From assembly GCA_023228825.1 (NCBI GenBank), contig JALOAL010000022.1:1-36056 (forward strand): 36,056 bases of DNA. Reading direction: 5' to 3'. Positions 7,169 to 14,795 of this stretch are shown one piece after another. How positions within the stretch are numbered: the first letter of the stretch is position 1; each line of letters starts with the position of its first letter. The notes below the pieces were generated by a model, which did not search any database, had not been told where the DNA came from, and was given only the letters and a program-made list of their open reading frames with translations. The position numbers and the translations under genes are program-made. The DNA is from Dehalococcoidia bacterium (lineage in GTDB: Bacteria > Chloroflexota > Dehalococcoidia > UBA2979).

Positions 7169-7990
7169 CTAGCGGCCGGCCTTCTTCATCAGGCGCGCGA
7201 CGCGTTCCTCGGTGCGGGGGTGGGTGGCGAAGAGGTTGGAGCGGCGGACGCCGGCGAAGGGGTTCGCGATGAACAGGTGCGCCGTGGACGCGGGCACGTC
7301 CATGGGCACGCGTCGCGCGCCCATCTCGATGCGCTGGAGGGCGGAGGCGAGCGCCTCCGGGTCGCCGGAGATCTCGGCGCCGTCGTTGTCCGCCTCGAAC
7401 TCGCGGGAGCGGGAGATGCCCAACTGGATGAGGGTGGCGGCGATGGGCGCGACGATGAGCGCGAGCAGGCCGCCCCCGCCGTTGCCGTCCCGGCTGCCGC
7501 CGAAGAAGAAGCCCATCCAGGCGATCATGGAAATTGCGGAGGCGATCGCCGCGACGACGGAGGACGTGAGGATGTCACGGTTCCTGACGTGCGCCAGTTC
7601 GTGGCCCAGCACTGCGCGGAGTTCGCGCTCGGACAGCAGTTGGCGGATGCCGGCGGTGACGGCCACGGCGGCGTTCTGGGGGTTGCGGCCGGTGGCGAAG
7701 GCGTTGGGCTGCATGGAGTCTATGGCGTAGACGCGGGGCATCGGCATGCCGGCGCGTCCGGCGAGTTCCTCCACCATCTCGAAAAGGCGGGGATCCTGGT
7801 CGCGGGTGATCTGGTGCGAGCGGGTGGCCTTCAGGACGATGTCGGCGGAGAACCAGTAGGAGCCGAAGTTCATCGCCAGGGCGATCAGGCCGAAGAGCAG
7901 GACGCCGCCCATGCCTCCCAGGGCGCCGCCCACGGCGATCAAGAGGCCGCTGAGAGCGGCCAGCAGCACGGCGGTCTTCAGGTTGTTCAT
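7169..7990 (-). CDS. htpX: Membrane zinc metalloprotease HtpX homologue
   Basis: HtpX (M48B) is an inner-membrane zinc protease that degrades misfolded membrane proteins. This 273-residue protein has two N-terminal membrane helices (about 7-27 and 28-48) and the zinc motif HELAH (H130, E131, H134), followed by VRNRD. Two more hydrophobic helices follow (about 142-165 and 175-192), then the third ligand region SREFEADNDGA (E199). Length and order match the family (about 280-300 residues). It starts at ATG 7990, divergent from the riboswitch-controlled gdx gene. The family is typically heat- or envelope-stress induced; no specific regulatory site is evident in front of it. Confidence 0.93.
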   Translation of the reverse strand: MNNLKTAVLLAALSGLLIAVGGALGGMGGVLLFGLIALAMNFGSYWFSADIVLKATRSHQITRDQDPRLFEMVEELAGRAGMPMPRVYAIDSMQPNAFATGRNPQNAAVAVTAGIRQLLSERELRAVLGHELAHVRNRDILTSSVVAAIASAISMIAWMGFFFGGSRDGNGGGGLLALIVAPIAATLIQLGISRSREFEADNDGAEISGDPEALASALQRIEMGARRVPMDVPASTAHLFIANPFAGVRRSNLFATHPRTEERVARLMKKAGR

Positions 7991-8136
7991 CTCAGTCGTA
8001 CTCCAGTGGTGAGCGCGTCCTCAGTTTATCGGGGCGGCCTGCCGCTGGTGTGATCAGGGTGCTAACGGACTGCCGCGACGCTCCGTATCCGTGCCATATC
8101 GGGTGTGGCGGTATCCTGTATGCCGGTCTCCCGGCC

Positions 8137-8177
8137 GCCGACGAGGGTCCCCCGTACCGGTCTGCAAAGACGGGGGT
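8137..8177 (+). promoter_or_regulatory. Guanidine-III (ykkC-III) riboswitch
   Basis: The segment matches the class III guanidine aptamer closely. A short P1 stem, GCCG (8137-8140) with CGGT (8158-8161, one G-U pair), is followed by the conserved ACGAGG (8141-8146). CCCCCGT (8149-8155) then pairs with ACGGGGG (8170-8176) to form the pseudoknot, and the conserved CAAAGACGG-type linker is present. It ends 21 nt before the GTG start of a Gdx-type guanidinium exporter, the usual target gene. The ribosome binding site AGGGAGG (8185-8191) follows directly and can also pair weakly with CCCT (8195-8198), which suggests control at translation initiation. Confidence 0.85.
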
Positions 8178-8198
8178 CGCAGCAAGGGAGGTCGCCCT

Positions 8199-8555
8199 GT
8201 GTCGCTGCTGTCTCCGTCCACCGGCTTCGCCTGGTTCATCCTCGTCGCCTCCGGCCTGCTGGAGGTCGGGTGGGCGTCGCTCCTGCCTCGTACCGAGGGC
8301 TTCACGCGGCTCGGGCCCTCCTTGCTGATGGGCGCCCTGCTCGTCCTGAGCATGGTGGGGATCAGCGTGGCCACGCGCGTGATTCCGATCGGCACGGCCT
8401 ACCCGGTGTGGGTGGGGATCGGGGCGGTGGGCGCCGCCGTCGTGGGCATTGCGTTCTACCAGGAACCGACGAATGCGCTGCGACTCACGTTCCTCGTGCT
8501 GCTCGTCGCCTCGATCCTCGGCCTCCGGCTGACCGGTGGGGGCTCTGTGGCGTAA
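8199..8555 (+). CDS. gdx: SMR-family guanidinium exporter (Gdx/SugE type)
   Basis: Gdx proteins are small dimeric, proton-coupled exporters of guanidinium in the SMR family. This 118-residue protein has four membrane helices. Its first helix carries the essential glutamate in LLEVGWAS (E18), and the signature GTAYPVWVGIGAVGAA near the middle resembles SugE/Gdx rather than EmrE. The GTG start at 8199 is chosen because AGGGAGG lies 7 nt upstream and the guanidine-III aptamer ends just before it. A longer in-frame reading from 8091 would translate through the riboswitch. Gene plus riboswitch together make guanidine export the confident function. The TAA stop is the first of six copies in a 15-bp tandem repeat. 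Confidence 0.92.
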   Translation: MSLLSPSTGFAWFILVASGLLEVGWASLLPRTEGFTRLGPSLLMGALLVLSMVGISVATRVIPIGTAYPVWVGIGAVGAAVVGIAFYQEPTNALRLTFLVLLVASILGLRLTGGGSVA

Positions 8556-8636
8556 CCGTGGGTGGCGTAACCGTGGGTGGCGTAACCGCGGGTGGCGTAA
8601 CCGCGGGTGGCGTAACCGCGGGTGGCGTAACCGCGG
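8547..8636. repeat. Six tandem copies of a 15-bp unit between convergent stop codons
   Basis: The unit GTGGCGTAACCGYGG starts at 8547, 8562, 8577, 8592, 8607 and 8622. The first two copies carry T at the variable position and the last four carry C. The first copy contains the last two codons and the stop of gdx. The array ends one base before the stop codon of the convergent regulator gene at 8638. Every unit keeps the TAA in frame with gdx. There are no spacers, so this is a minisatellite and not a CRISPR array. Confidence 0.95.
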
Positions 8637-8637
8637 C

Positions 8638-9339
8638 CTAGTCGCGCGCGGCGGGGCGCCGCGGTGGGCGGTAGGTCTCGATGAAGCGGTAGCCGACGTT
8701 ACGCACGGTGTCGATGAACTGCTCGCGCTGCTCGATCTTGGCGCGGATGCGGCGGACGTGGACGTCCACGGTGCGGGAGCCGCCGTAGTAGTCGTAGCCC
8801 CACACCTGGTTGAGCAGCGCTTCGCGGGTGAAGGGTTTGCCGGGGTTGGAGGCCAGGAAGCGGAGCAACTCGTACTCCTTGTAGGTGAGGTCCACGACTT
8901 CTCCGTCCACGGTGACCTTGTACCGCTCGAGGTCGATCGAGAGTTCGCCGTGACGGATGACGGCGCCGTCCTCCGCGCCGTTCTGCTGCCAGATGAGGCG
9001 GGCGATGCGGACGCGCAGTTCGTCCGGGTCCACCGGGGTGAGCGCGAAGTCGTCCACGTGCAGGCCGGGGGTGATGAGGGCCAGGTTGGCGGCGGTGCAG
9101 AGCACCATGACGGCGGCGGTCTCCTGCACCGCCTCGTCACGCAGGATGGTCGCCAGCGCGCCACCGGTCATGCCCACGCCGGTGTCCACGATGACGAGTG
9201 CGGGGCGCCAGTCGCGCACGGCGACGAGGCAGCGGTCGCCATTCGACTCCACCTGCACGACGTGCCCGTCCGGGCGCGCAGCGGCTTCCACCACGCGCGC
9301 GGTGCTCGCGTCCTGGGTGAGGAGCAGGATCCGCTGCAT
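8638..9339 (-). CDS. Atypical OmpR/PhoB-type response regulator (GlnR-like candidate)
   Basis: A 233-residue regulator with an N-terminal receiver fold (about 1-115) and a C-terminal winged helix (about 125-225). The winged helix has the motifs LTYKEYELLRFLASNPGKPF, QVWGYDYYGGSRTVDVHVRRIR and TVRNVGYRF. The receiver keeps a possible phosphorylation Asp (D52 in VIVDTG). The usual acidic pair near residue 10 is reduced to one Asp (LLLTQDAS), and the conserved Lys before Pro is replaced by Thr (LTP, about 100-102). Such pockets are seen in phosphorylation-independent regulators such as actinobacterial GlnR. It starts at ATG 9339; a TTG one codon earlier is possible. Glutamine synthetase lies about 1.2 kb away with suitable direct repeats upstream. 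The GlnR-like role is an inference. Confidence 0.85.
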   Translation of the reverse strand: MQRILLLTQDASTARVVEAAARPDGHVVQVESNGDRCLVAVRDWRPALVIVDTGVGMTGGALATILRDEAVQETAAVMVLCTAANLALITPGLHVDDFALTPVDPDELRVRIARLIWQQNGAEDGAVIRHGELSIDLERYKVTVDGEVVDLTYKEYELLRFLASNPGKPFTREALLNQVWGYDYYGGSRTVDVHVRRIRAKIEQREQFIDTVRNVGYRFIETYRPPRRPAARD

Positions 9340-9543
9340 CAACGAAGTTTATCGCGCCACCCCGCACCGAACGAGGAACTGCGACCGCATCGGCACCCGG
9401 TGTCTCCTGGTCGCCCCGCGCGTAGCACGCATCTGCCATTGCCCTTGCAGCGGCCGTTGTACGCGACAGGCGTGCGCTCCCGCATACTGATCGCCGCCAG
9501 CAGCGACTCTTCGTCGACCGCTGCGGGGGCTACCGGAGGCAGG

Positions 9544-10437
9544 ATGAAGTTCCGCAGGCGAGCACGGTTGGACACGAGCCAGGTCCGCGACCGACGCGGG
9601 CAGGGCGGCGCGGGCCTCGGCGGGATGCCGATCCCCATCGGCGCGCTCGGCGGGGGCGGGGGCATCGTCGGGCTGCTGGTGGTGATCGTGCTGCTCTACG
9701 CCAGCGGCGGGCTGGGCGGGCTGACGGGCGAGCAGTCCGGCGCGTCCGGCGGGTCCACGGACGGGGGCGTGGCGGCGAACTGCGCGACGGGGGCGGACGC
9801 GAACGAGCGCCAGGACTGCCGGGTGGTGGCTGTGGTGAACAGCGTGCAGGAGTTCTGGGACGGGGAGTTTGAGGCGCGCGGCGCGGGCTACCAGTTCGCG
9901 GAGACGGTCCTCTTTACGCGGGGGACGCAGACGGCGTGCGGCTTCGGGTCGTCGGCGAGCGGCCCCTTCTACTGCCCGGGTGACGGCGTGGTCTACATCG
10001 ACCTCTCCTTCTACGACGACCTGCAGAGCCAGTTCGGCGCGCAGGGCGGCCCGTTTGCGGAGGCGTACGTGGTCGGGCACGAGTATGGCCACCACGTGCA
10101 GAACCTGCTGGGCATCCTCTCGCAGGAGGGCAGCGCCAGCGGCCCCGGCAGCAACGCCGTCCGCACGGAGTTGCAGGCGGACTGCTTCGCCGGGGTGTGG
10201 GCGCACCACGCGACGGACACCGCGCTCGTGGAGACGCTCACTCCGGAGGACATCGCCGCCGGCCTCGACGCTGCGGCGGCCATCGGCGACGACCGCATCC
10301 AGGAGCGCTTCCAGGGCGAGGTGAGCCCGGAGACGTGGACGCACGGCTCTTCGGAGCAGCGCCAGCGCTGGTTCACGGTGGGCTACGAGAGCGGCGACAT
10401 GGAGCAGTGCGACACGTTCAACGCGGACATCGGGTAG
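9544..10437 (+). CDS. Neutral zinc metallopeptidase, YpfJ-like
   Basis: A 297-residue member of the putative neutral zinc metallopeptidase family (YpfJ type). A short basic N-terminus with a Gly-rich segment leads into one membrane helix (about 40-53), so the catalytic domain is probably outside the membrane. The zinc site is HEYGHH (H179, E180, H183). The third ligand is probably E209 in RTELQADCFAGVWA, the family's second conserved block. Cysteines at about 80, 92, 132 and 144 may form disulfides, which fits an exported domain. The start at ATG 9544 has GGAGG just upstream; the much longer open frame to its left is antisense to the regulator gene and is rejected. Substrates of this family are unknown. 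Confidence 0.88.
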   Translation: MKFRRRARLDTSQVRDRRGQGGAGLGGMPIPIGALGGGGGIVGLLVVIVLLYASGGLGGLTGEQSGASGGSTDGGVAANCATGADANERQDCRVVAVVNSVQEFWDGEFEARGAGYQFAETVLFTRGTQTACGFGSSASGPFYCPGDGVVYIDLSFYDDLQSQFGAQGGPFAEAYVVGHEYGHHVQNLLGILSQEGSASGPGSNAVRTELQADCFAGVWAHHATDTALVETLTPEDIAAGLDAAAAIGDDRIQERFQGEVSPETWTHGSSEQRQRWFTVGYESGDMEQCDTFNADIG

Positions 10438-10468
10438 GCGGGATGGGGAGGGCGTGGGGCCTTCGTCA

Positions 10469-10484
10469 GAAACAGTCCGGAAAC
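10469..10484. promoter_or_regulatory. GAAAC-N6-GAAAC direct repeats ahead of glutamine synthetase
   Basis: Two identical pentamers, GAAAC at 10469-10473 and 10480-10484, are spaced 11 bp start to start, 25 nt before the glutamine synthetase start. Direct repeats one helical turn apart are typical of OmpR-type regulators, and the GnnAC-N6-GnnAC arrangement resembles actinobacterial GlnR boxes. Function is inferred only from pattern and location. Confidence 0.45.
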
Positions 10485-10508
10485 ACGGCAACCGCTAACA
10501 TCGGGGGC

Positions 10509-11852
10509 ATGTACGACGGTATGGGCGACGCTGACCCTCGGACGCACGTGCTGCAGGCGTGCCGCGACCACGACGTGAAGTTTATCCGTCTGTGGTTCGC
10601 GGACATCCTGGGCACCCTCAAGTCCGTGGCCATCACGATCGAGGAACTCGAGCACGCGCTGGTGGACGGCATCACCTTCGACGGCGGGGCGATCGAGGGC
10701 TATGCGCGGCACGGCGAGGCGGACATGATCGCGCGGCCGGACCCGGCCACGTTCCAGTTGCTGCCGTGGCGGCCTCGGCCCCAGGCGGTGGCGCGCATGT
10801 TCTGCGACATCCAGCGGACGAACGGCGACCCGTTCGAGGCGGACCCGCGCTGGATCTTGAAGCGCGTGCGCGCTCGGGCGGCGGAGCGAGGCTACACGTT
10901 TTATGTCTCTCCGGAGATCGAGTTCTTCTACTTCCGGGACTCCAGGACGCCGGAGCCTCTGGACCAGGGCGGCTACTTTGACCTGACGCCGTCCGACAGC
11001 GGCTCCGACCTGCGCCGGGAGACGGTGCTGATGCTGGAGGAGATGGGCATCGGCGTGGCCCTCAGCCACCACGAGGTGGCGCCCAGCCAGCACGAGATGG
11101 ACCTGCGCTACACGGACGCGCTGAGCATGGCGGACTCCGTGATGTCCTTCCGGCTCATCGTCAAAGAGGTGGCGATGCAGCACGGGGTATACGCCTCGTT
11201 CATGCCGAAGCCGCTGGCGGACCAGAACGGCTCCGCGATGCACCTGCAACTCTCGCTCTTCCGGGGCGAGGAGAACGCCTTCTTCGACGCGGACGCGCCG
11301 GACCAACTGTCGCCGGACCGCCGCCACTTCATCGCGGGGCTGCTACGGCACGCGCCGGAGATGATGCTGATCACGAACCAGTGGGTGAACTCCTACAAGC
11401 GGCTCATCCCCGGCTTCGAGGCGCCGACGCACACCTCCTGGTCCTTCACGAACAACGCGGACCTGGTGCGGGTGCCGGCGCACAAGCCGGACATGGAGAT
11501 GTCCGCGCGCGTGGAGTACCGCGTGCCGGACTCGGCGTGCAATCCGTACCTCGCGTTCGCGGTCGCGCTCGCGGCTGGCATGCGCGGCATCGAGGAGGGG
11601 TACGACCTGCCGATGCCGGTCGACCGTCCGGTGTGGGAGTTGGGCGCGGAGGAACTGGCCGCGCGCGGCATCTTCGCGCTGCCCTCGTCACTGGGGGAGG
11701 CGATCGCACGTTTCGAGGGGTCCGAGTTCATGCGGGAGACGCTGGGCGACGCGATCGTGGACACGCTGGTGCACAACAAGCGCCACGAGTGGCGCCAGTA
11801 CCGCTCCCAGGTCACGGCCTTCGAGATCGAGAAGTACCTGCCCTCGCTGTAG
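10509..11852 (+). CDS. glnA: Type I glutamine synthetase
   Basis: Glutamine synthetase condenses glutamate and ammonia with ATP and is the main route of ammonium assimilation. This 447-residue protein has the type I layout. The N-terminal beta-grasp part (VKFIRLWFADILG) leads to the glycine-rich DGGAIEGY. The catalytic domain then has PEIEFF (metal ligands E136, E138), EVAPSQHE (E189, E196), MPKPLADQNGSAMHLQLSL (His ligand region) and RVEYRVPDSACNPYLA. Length fits the shorter I-alpha form, and no clear adenylylation-type C-terminal insert is seen. ATG 10509 is chosen as the first Met in frame next to a GGGGG stretch; ATG 10521 is an alternative. Because there are other GS-like enzymes (gamma-glutamyl-amine ligases), the strict glnA assignment is slightly less certain than the family. 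Confidence 0.85.
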   Translation: MYDGMGDADPRTHVLQACRDHDVKFIRLWFADILGTLKSVAITIEELEHALVDGITFDGGAIEGYARHGEADMIARPDPATFQLLPWRPRPQAVARMFCDIQRTNGDPFEADPRWILKRVRARAAERGYTFYVSPEIEFFYFRDSRTPEPLDQGGYFDLTPSDSGSDLRRETVLMLEEMGIGVALSHHEVAPSQHEMDLRYTDALSMADSVMSFRLIVKEVAMQHGVYASFMPKPLADQNGSAMHLQLSLFRGEENAFFDADAPDQLSPDRRHFIAGLLRHAPEMMLITNQWVNSYKRLIPGFEAPTHTSWSFTNNADLVRVPAHKPDMEMSARVEYRVPDSACNPYLAFAVALAAGMRGIEEGYDLPMPVDRPVWELGAEELAARGIFALPSSLGEAIARFEGSEFMRETLGDAIVDTLVHNKRHEWRQYRSQVTAFEIEKYLPSL

Positions 11853-11867
11853 GCGTGCGCCGGTGGG

Positions 11868-11894
11868 CCTTCGACAGGCTCAGGGATGAACGGG
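11868..11894. repeat. Dispersed-repeat-like segment after glutamine synthetase
   Basis: The stretch beginning CCTTCGACAGGCTCAGG and continuing to GATGAACGGG closely resembles a short intergenic repeat that I recall from many unrelated high-GC genomes. Only one copy is visible in this window, so its repeated nature is from prior knowledge and not shown here. Confidence 0.45.
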
Positions 11895-11969
11895 GACTGG
11901 GGCTCGTGGCCTGGACGGGGGCTTGGTGCCTTCAGCCAGCGAGGGCTGCGCGGAGGGGAGGCGCGCGCC

Positions 11970-12674
11970 TCATGCGGCTCTCCTCCGGTGGCGCCATCGA
12001 GCGATGCCGAGGACGGCCACGGCGCTGGCCGCCGCGACCATGAGGGCGATGAGCCCTCGATTGTCGGGTGGTGAACCAATGGCGAAGCGGAGGGCGCGAT
12101 CCACTTCTGTCGGGTCGGCTGCGGTGAGGGTCGCGACCTCGCGGATCACGTCCTCGGCGGGCCGCTCCACATCGCTCTGCCATGGCAGGGGTGGTGGCGG
12201 GGCGTCGTCGTGCCGGTATGGGTTGCGATCGAGGAGGGCCTTGCCGTCGACCAGGCTATACAGGCCGTAGCCCATGATGGCGATCTGCCAGCGGGCCTGT
12301 GGCAGGTTCACGTTATCCGGCAATCGCTCCAGGAAGAGCAGCACCCGCTCGCCCTCCGGCAGCCTCTGCCCGCCGGAGCAATCTCCTTGCAGCACGCCCA
12401 GCGCCGGAAGCACCACTTCTTCATCTACGTCGCCGAGGAGGGTCGCTTCGACACGGACGGTGCTGGCGTAGATACCGGGCCGATCCCGCCACTCCTCCTC
12501 GCGCGCGACCTCGCCAACAATGATGGCGTCCGCGTACTGGGTGAACCCGGCCGGGTTCAACACCTCCGGTGCCGGGCCGCCGTAACACGCGCTCGCTGCC
12601 TCCGGGCGCACGAGCGCAGGCGCCAGCGCGACCAGCAGGAGACCCACCGCCAGGCCGAGGCGGGGCGGACGCAT
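11970..12674 (-). CDS. Exported, membrane-anchored hypothetical protein
   Basis: A 234-residue protein with a clear signal peptide (MRPPRLGLAVGLLLVALAPA, cleavage likely after ASA near residue 29), an extracytoplasmic domain and a C-terminal membrane helix (about 208-226, LIALMVAAASAVAVLGIA) ending in a basic tail (RWRHRRRAA). Two cysteines (ACYGG near residue 30 and DCSGGQ near 99) could pair. The middle section contains short beta-like segments such as YADAIIVGEVAREEEW and GERVLLFLERLP, a pattern seen in bacterial surface proteins with small beta domains. I do not recognise a family. It is convergent with glutamine synthetase and starts at ATG 12674 with GAGG upstream. Confidence 0.75.
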   Translation of the reverse strand: MRPPRLGLAVGLLLVALAPALVRPEAASACYGGPAPEVLNPAGFTQYADAIIVGEVAREEEWRDRPGIYASTVRVEATLLGDVDEEVVLPALGVLQGDCSGGQRLPEGERVLLFLERLPDNVNLPQARWQIAIMGYGLYSLVDGKALLDRNPYRHDDAPPPPLPWQSDVERPAEDVIREVATLTAADPTEVDRALRFAIGSPPDNRGLIALMVAAASAVAVLGIARWRHRRRAA

Positions 12675-12769
12675 CAGCGTGGGCCTCGGTGGAGGGCGCG
12701 GGCGGCGGCTGACGGCGAGGCGATGGCGGTCGCGGTCACCCAGGCCTCCGGTAGCGCCCTGCTGCGGGG

Positions 12770-13693
12770 TTAGAGTTCGCCGCGGGCTCGGTCCTCCATG
12801 GTGCGGGAGGCGAGCAAGGCTTCCATCAACTGCTGCTGCACGTTGGAGACCTCGGACGGGGCGTGGTTGGAGAAGACGACGGAGGAGCGCGAGCCGATGG
12901 CCATGTCGCGGAGGGCGTCGAAGTACTGGGTCATGAGGACGACGGACATGATCTCGCGCGCGTCGGCGCCGGTGGCCAACTGTAGTCCCGACACGGACTC
13001 CTGGTACCCCTGGATGATCGCCTTGCGCTGCTCGGCGATGCCTTCGCCGGAGAGGCGCTTGGACTCCGCGTCCGCCTCGGCGGCTTTGACGACGATGATC
13101 TTCTCGGCGTCGGCCTTGTGTTCCGCGGCGCGGCGGAGGCGTTCCTGGGCGACGATCTCGTTCATGGCGGCGGCGACGTTGGCGGCCGGGCGCACGTCGT
13201 TCACGAGCGACTTCACGATGTAGTAGCCGTACGTCTGCATGGACTCGGCCAGGGTGGCGCGCACGTCGTCGGCGATGTCGTCTTTGTTCTCGAAGACGTT
13301 GTCCAGCATCATCGTGGGCACTTTGGCGCGGACGGTGTCGTAGATGAAGGACTCCATCTGCTGCTCGTGGTTGGTGAGGGTGTAGTAGGCGTTCCAGGCG
13401 TCGTCCTGGTTGCGCACCTGGTACTGCACTGCCAGTTCGAGGTCCACGAACACGTTGTCGCGGGTCTTGGTGTTGATGGCCACGATGAGTTCACGGACAC
13501 GGATGGAGACACGCGTCACGACGCTGTCCACAATGGGTACGCGATAGTTGAGTCCGGGCGAGGTGATGCGGTGGAACTTTCCGAAGCGTTCCACGATGGC
13601 GTACGACTGCTGTTCAACGGTGTAGAACCCGGACACCAACAGCAGCAGTACGAGCACGACGATGACGACGAGGGCAATGAGGGCAGTTTCCAT
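12770..13693 (-). CDS. SPFH/Band 7 (stomatin/HIR-like) membrane protein
   Basis: SPFH proteins form ring or cage scaffolds on membranes and often partner with membrane proteases. This 307-residue protein has one N-terminal helix (about 5-24), then the Band 7 start YTVEQQSYAIVERFGKFHRI and GLNYRVPIVDSV. The core follows (TRDNVFVDLELAVQYQV), then a long helical region rich in Ala/Glu/Lys (EIVAQERLRRAAEHKADAEK to AEADAESKRLSGEG). The last part (SVVLMTQYFDALRDMA, SSVVFSNHAPSEV) resembles the HIR/stomatin-like subgroup. No NfeD partner is adjacent; HtpX lies several kb away. It starts at ATG 13693. Confidence 0.88.
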   Translation of the reverse strand: METALIALVVIVVLVLLLLVSGFYTVEQQSYAIVERFGKFHRITSPGLNYRVPIVDSVVTRVSIRVRELIVAINTKTRDNVFVDLELAVQYQVRNQDDAWNAYYTLTNHEQQMESFIYDTVRAKVPTMMLDNVFENKDDIADDVRATLAESMQTYGYYIVKSLVNDVRPAANVAAAMNEIVAQERLRRAAEHKADAEKIIVVKAAEADAESKRLSGEGIAEQRKAIIQGYQESVSGLQLATGADAREIMSVVLMTQYFDALRDMAIGSRSSVVFSNHAPSEVSNVQQQLMEALLASRTMEDRARGEL

Positions 13694-13732
13694 AGTCCGC
13701 GGAGATTACCATTCTGACGCCCTCGTCCGCGT

Positions 13733-13772
13733 TCTCTGGGCTCTCAGGGATCTCTGGGGGCTCTCTGGGCTG
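13733..13772. repeat. Imperfect CTCTGGG tandem repeat
   Basis: Four near-copies of a TCTCTGGGC-like unit, 9-11 bp each, lie upstream of the SPFH gene and downstream of the MaoC gene. The copies are imperfect (one reads TCTCAGGGA). Confidence 0.6.
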
Positions 13773-13819
13773 GCGCCGGGGGCTGCGCTGTGGTCGGGCG
13801 GTATCGGTCGGTGAGGCGA

Positions 13820-13847
13820 GGAAGCCCGGCCGTGGGGCCGGGCTTCC
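13820..13847 (-). terminator. Stem-loop terminator after the MaoC gene
   Basis: GGAAGCCCGGCC (13820-13831) and GGCCGGGCTTCC (13836-13847) form a perfect 12-bp stem with loop GTGG. It lies 29 nt past the stop of the minus-strand MaoC gene. There is no long T-run. Its core is nearly identical to the stem-loop after nuoN. Confidence 0.75.
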
Positions 13848-13876
13848 CTTCGAGTCGCCTCGGTGCGAGGGGGGTG

Positions 13877-14302
13877 CTAGCGCCTGGGGAGGCGGACGGT
13901 GGCCGTGCCGGGGGTGGTCACGGAGCCGTCGGCCTTGCGGGTGCCGACCTCGAAGTCGACGAGCGCTTCGCCGTTGTCCTCGTACTTCTTGGTCGCCCTG
14001 GCGAAGACCGTGATGTCCTCGCGGGCGACGTCCATGCTGCGGTAGGAGACGTCCCACCGCTTGATCCAGCCGTCCGGGCCGGCGAGTTCGTCCAGTAGTT
14101 TGCCGACCCACATCCCCTTCAGGGCGCCGTGGACAATGATGTCCGGCAGGCGGTTCCCTTTCGCGAAGTTGTCGTCGTAGTGGATCTGGTAGAAGTCGCC
14201 TGAGGCGGCGGCCCAGACCACCAGGCGCTGGGAGGAGGTCTCCTCCTGGTTGGTGAACTCCTGGCCCTCCTGGACCTCGTCCCACGTCACAGCGTCTGCC
14301 AT
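13877..14302 (-). CDS. MaoC-like hotdog dehydratase subunit (HadB-like)
   Basis: A 141-residue hotdog-fold protein with the hydratase-2 motif in ASGDFYQIHYDDNFAK (about 33-48). The Asp and His of that motif are the catalytic pair in MaoC enoyl hydratases and (R)-3-hydroxyacyl dehydratases. It probably hydrates or dehydrates acyl thioesters (CoA or ACP) together with the protein encoded just upstream. The two genes are 13 nt apart and transcribed together, upstream gene first; the pair resembles the HadA/HadB arrangement in which the MaoC-type subunit is catalytic. ATG 14302 fits the family start. Substrate chain length cannot be told from sequence. Confidence 0.85.
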   Translation of the reverse strand: MADAVTWDEVQEGQEFTNQEETSSQRLVVWAAASGDFYQIHYDDNFAKGNRLPDIIVHGALKGMWVGKLLDELAGPDGWIKRWDVSYRSMDVAREDITVFARATKKYEDNGEALVDFEVGTRKADGSVTTPGTATVRLPRR

Positions 14303-14315
14303 TGCCTTCGCCTTC

Positions 14316-14795
14316 CTAGTACGACAAGCCGGTGCCGCGGGTCTTGGCGACTACCGCGCCGTCCGACTTGCGCGTGTAGACGGTCTCGCTGGTGCGGACG
14401 AGCATCTGGCCGTACGCGCGGCTGGGCAGGATCTCCAGGTTGGCCAGCGTGGTGACGGCCTCCAGGATGTCGCCGGCGTACACGCGGGCCAGTGGTTCCA
14501 CGGCGGTGCCGCCGTTCAGGTTGCGCTTGAACGGCGAGTCGAACTCGGGCCGCCTGGCGGTGTTCTGCCTGAACGGGTTGTAGACGGGCATCCCGAAGTA
14601 GCCCGGGGGCGCCGCGAGGGCCGGGTGGCCCTGCTTCTTCGCCTCCTCGTCGTCGAAGTAGATCGGGTCCTTGTACCCGACGGCGCGGGCGAAGGTGCGG
14701 ATGCCCAGCGTGGTCACCTCGTAGGTGGTGGGGTCTCCGGACTTCCCGATCGCCGCCTTCATCTCTGGCGTGAGTTCCATCACTTCGTCGGCCAA
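14316..14795 (-). CDS. FAS1-dehydratase-type MaoC N-terminal domain protein (HadA-like)
   Basis: A 159-residue single-hotdog protein of the MaoC N-terminal/FAS1-DH type. It has an N-terminal acidic helix, the block YEVTTLGIRTFARAVGYKDP, then DDEEAKKQGHPALAAPPGYFG, NLNGGTAVEPLARVYAGD and a C-terminal beta segment YGQMLVRTSETVYTRKS. This type usually forms the non-catalytic, substrate-binding half of a heterodimer with a MaoC subunit, and the partner gene follows after 13 nt. The pair is probably a 3-hydroxyacyl-thioester dehydratase. It starts at ATG 14795. Confidence 0.82.
   Translation of the reverse strand: MADEVMELTPEMKAAIGKSGDPTTYEVTTLGIRTFARAVGYKDPIYFDDEEAKKQGHPALAAPPGYFGMPVYNPFRQNTARRPEFDSPFKRNLNGGTAVEPLARVYAGDILEAVTTLANLEILPSRAYGQMLVRTSETVYTRKSDGAVVAKTRGTGLSY

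Noticed and set aside
8547..8636. CRISPR array
   Set aside because: Units are 15 bp with no spacers and no cas genes nearby.
8536..9543. Plus-strand reading with WRNRG repeats from the 15-bp array, in frame with the zinc peptidase
   Set aside because: It runs antisense through the whole response regulator gene. The peptidase has its own ATG with GGAGG at 9544, so the repeats are not part of a protein.
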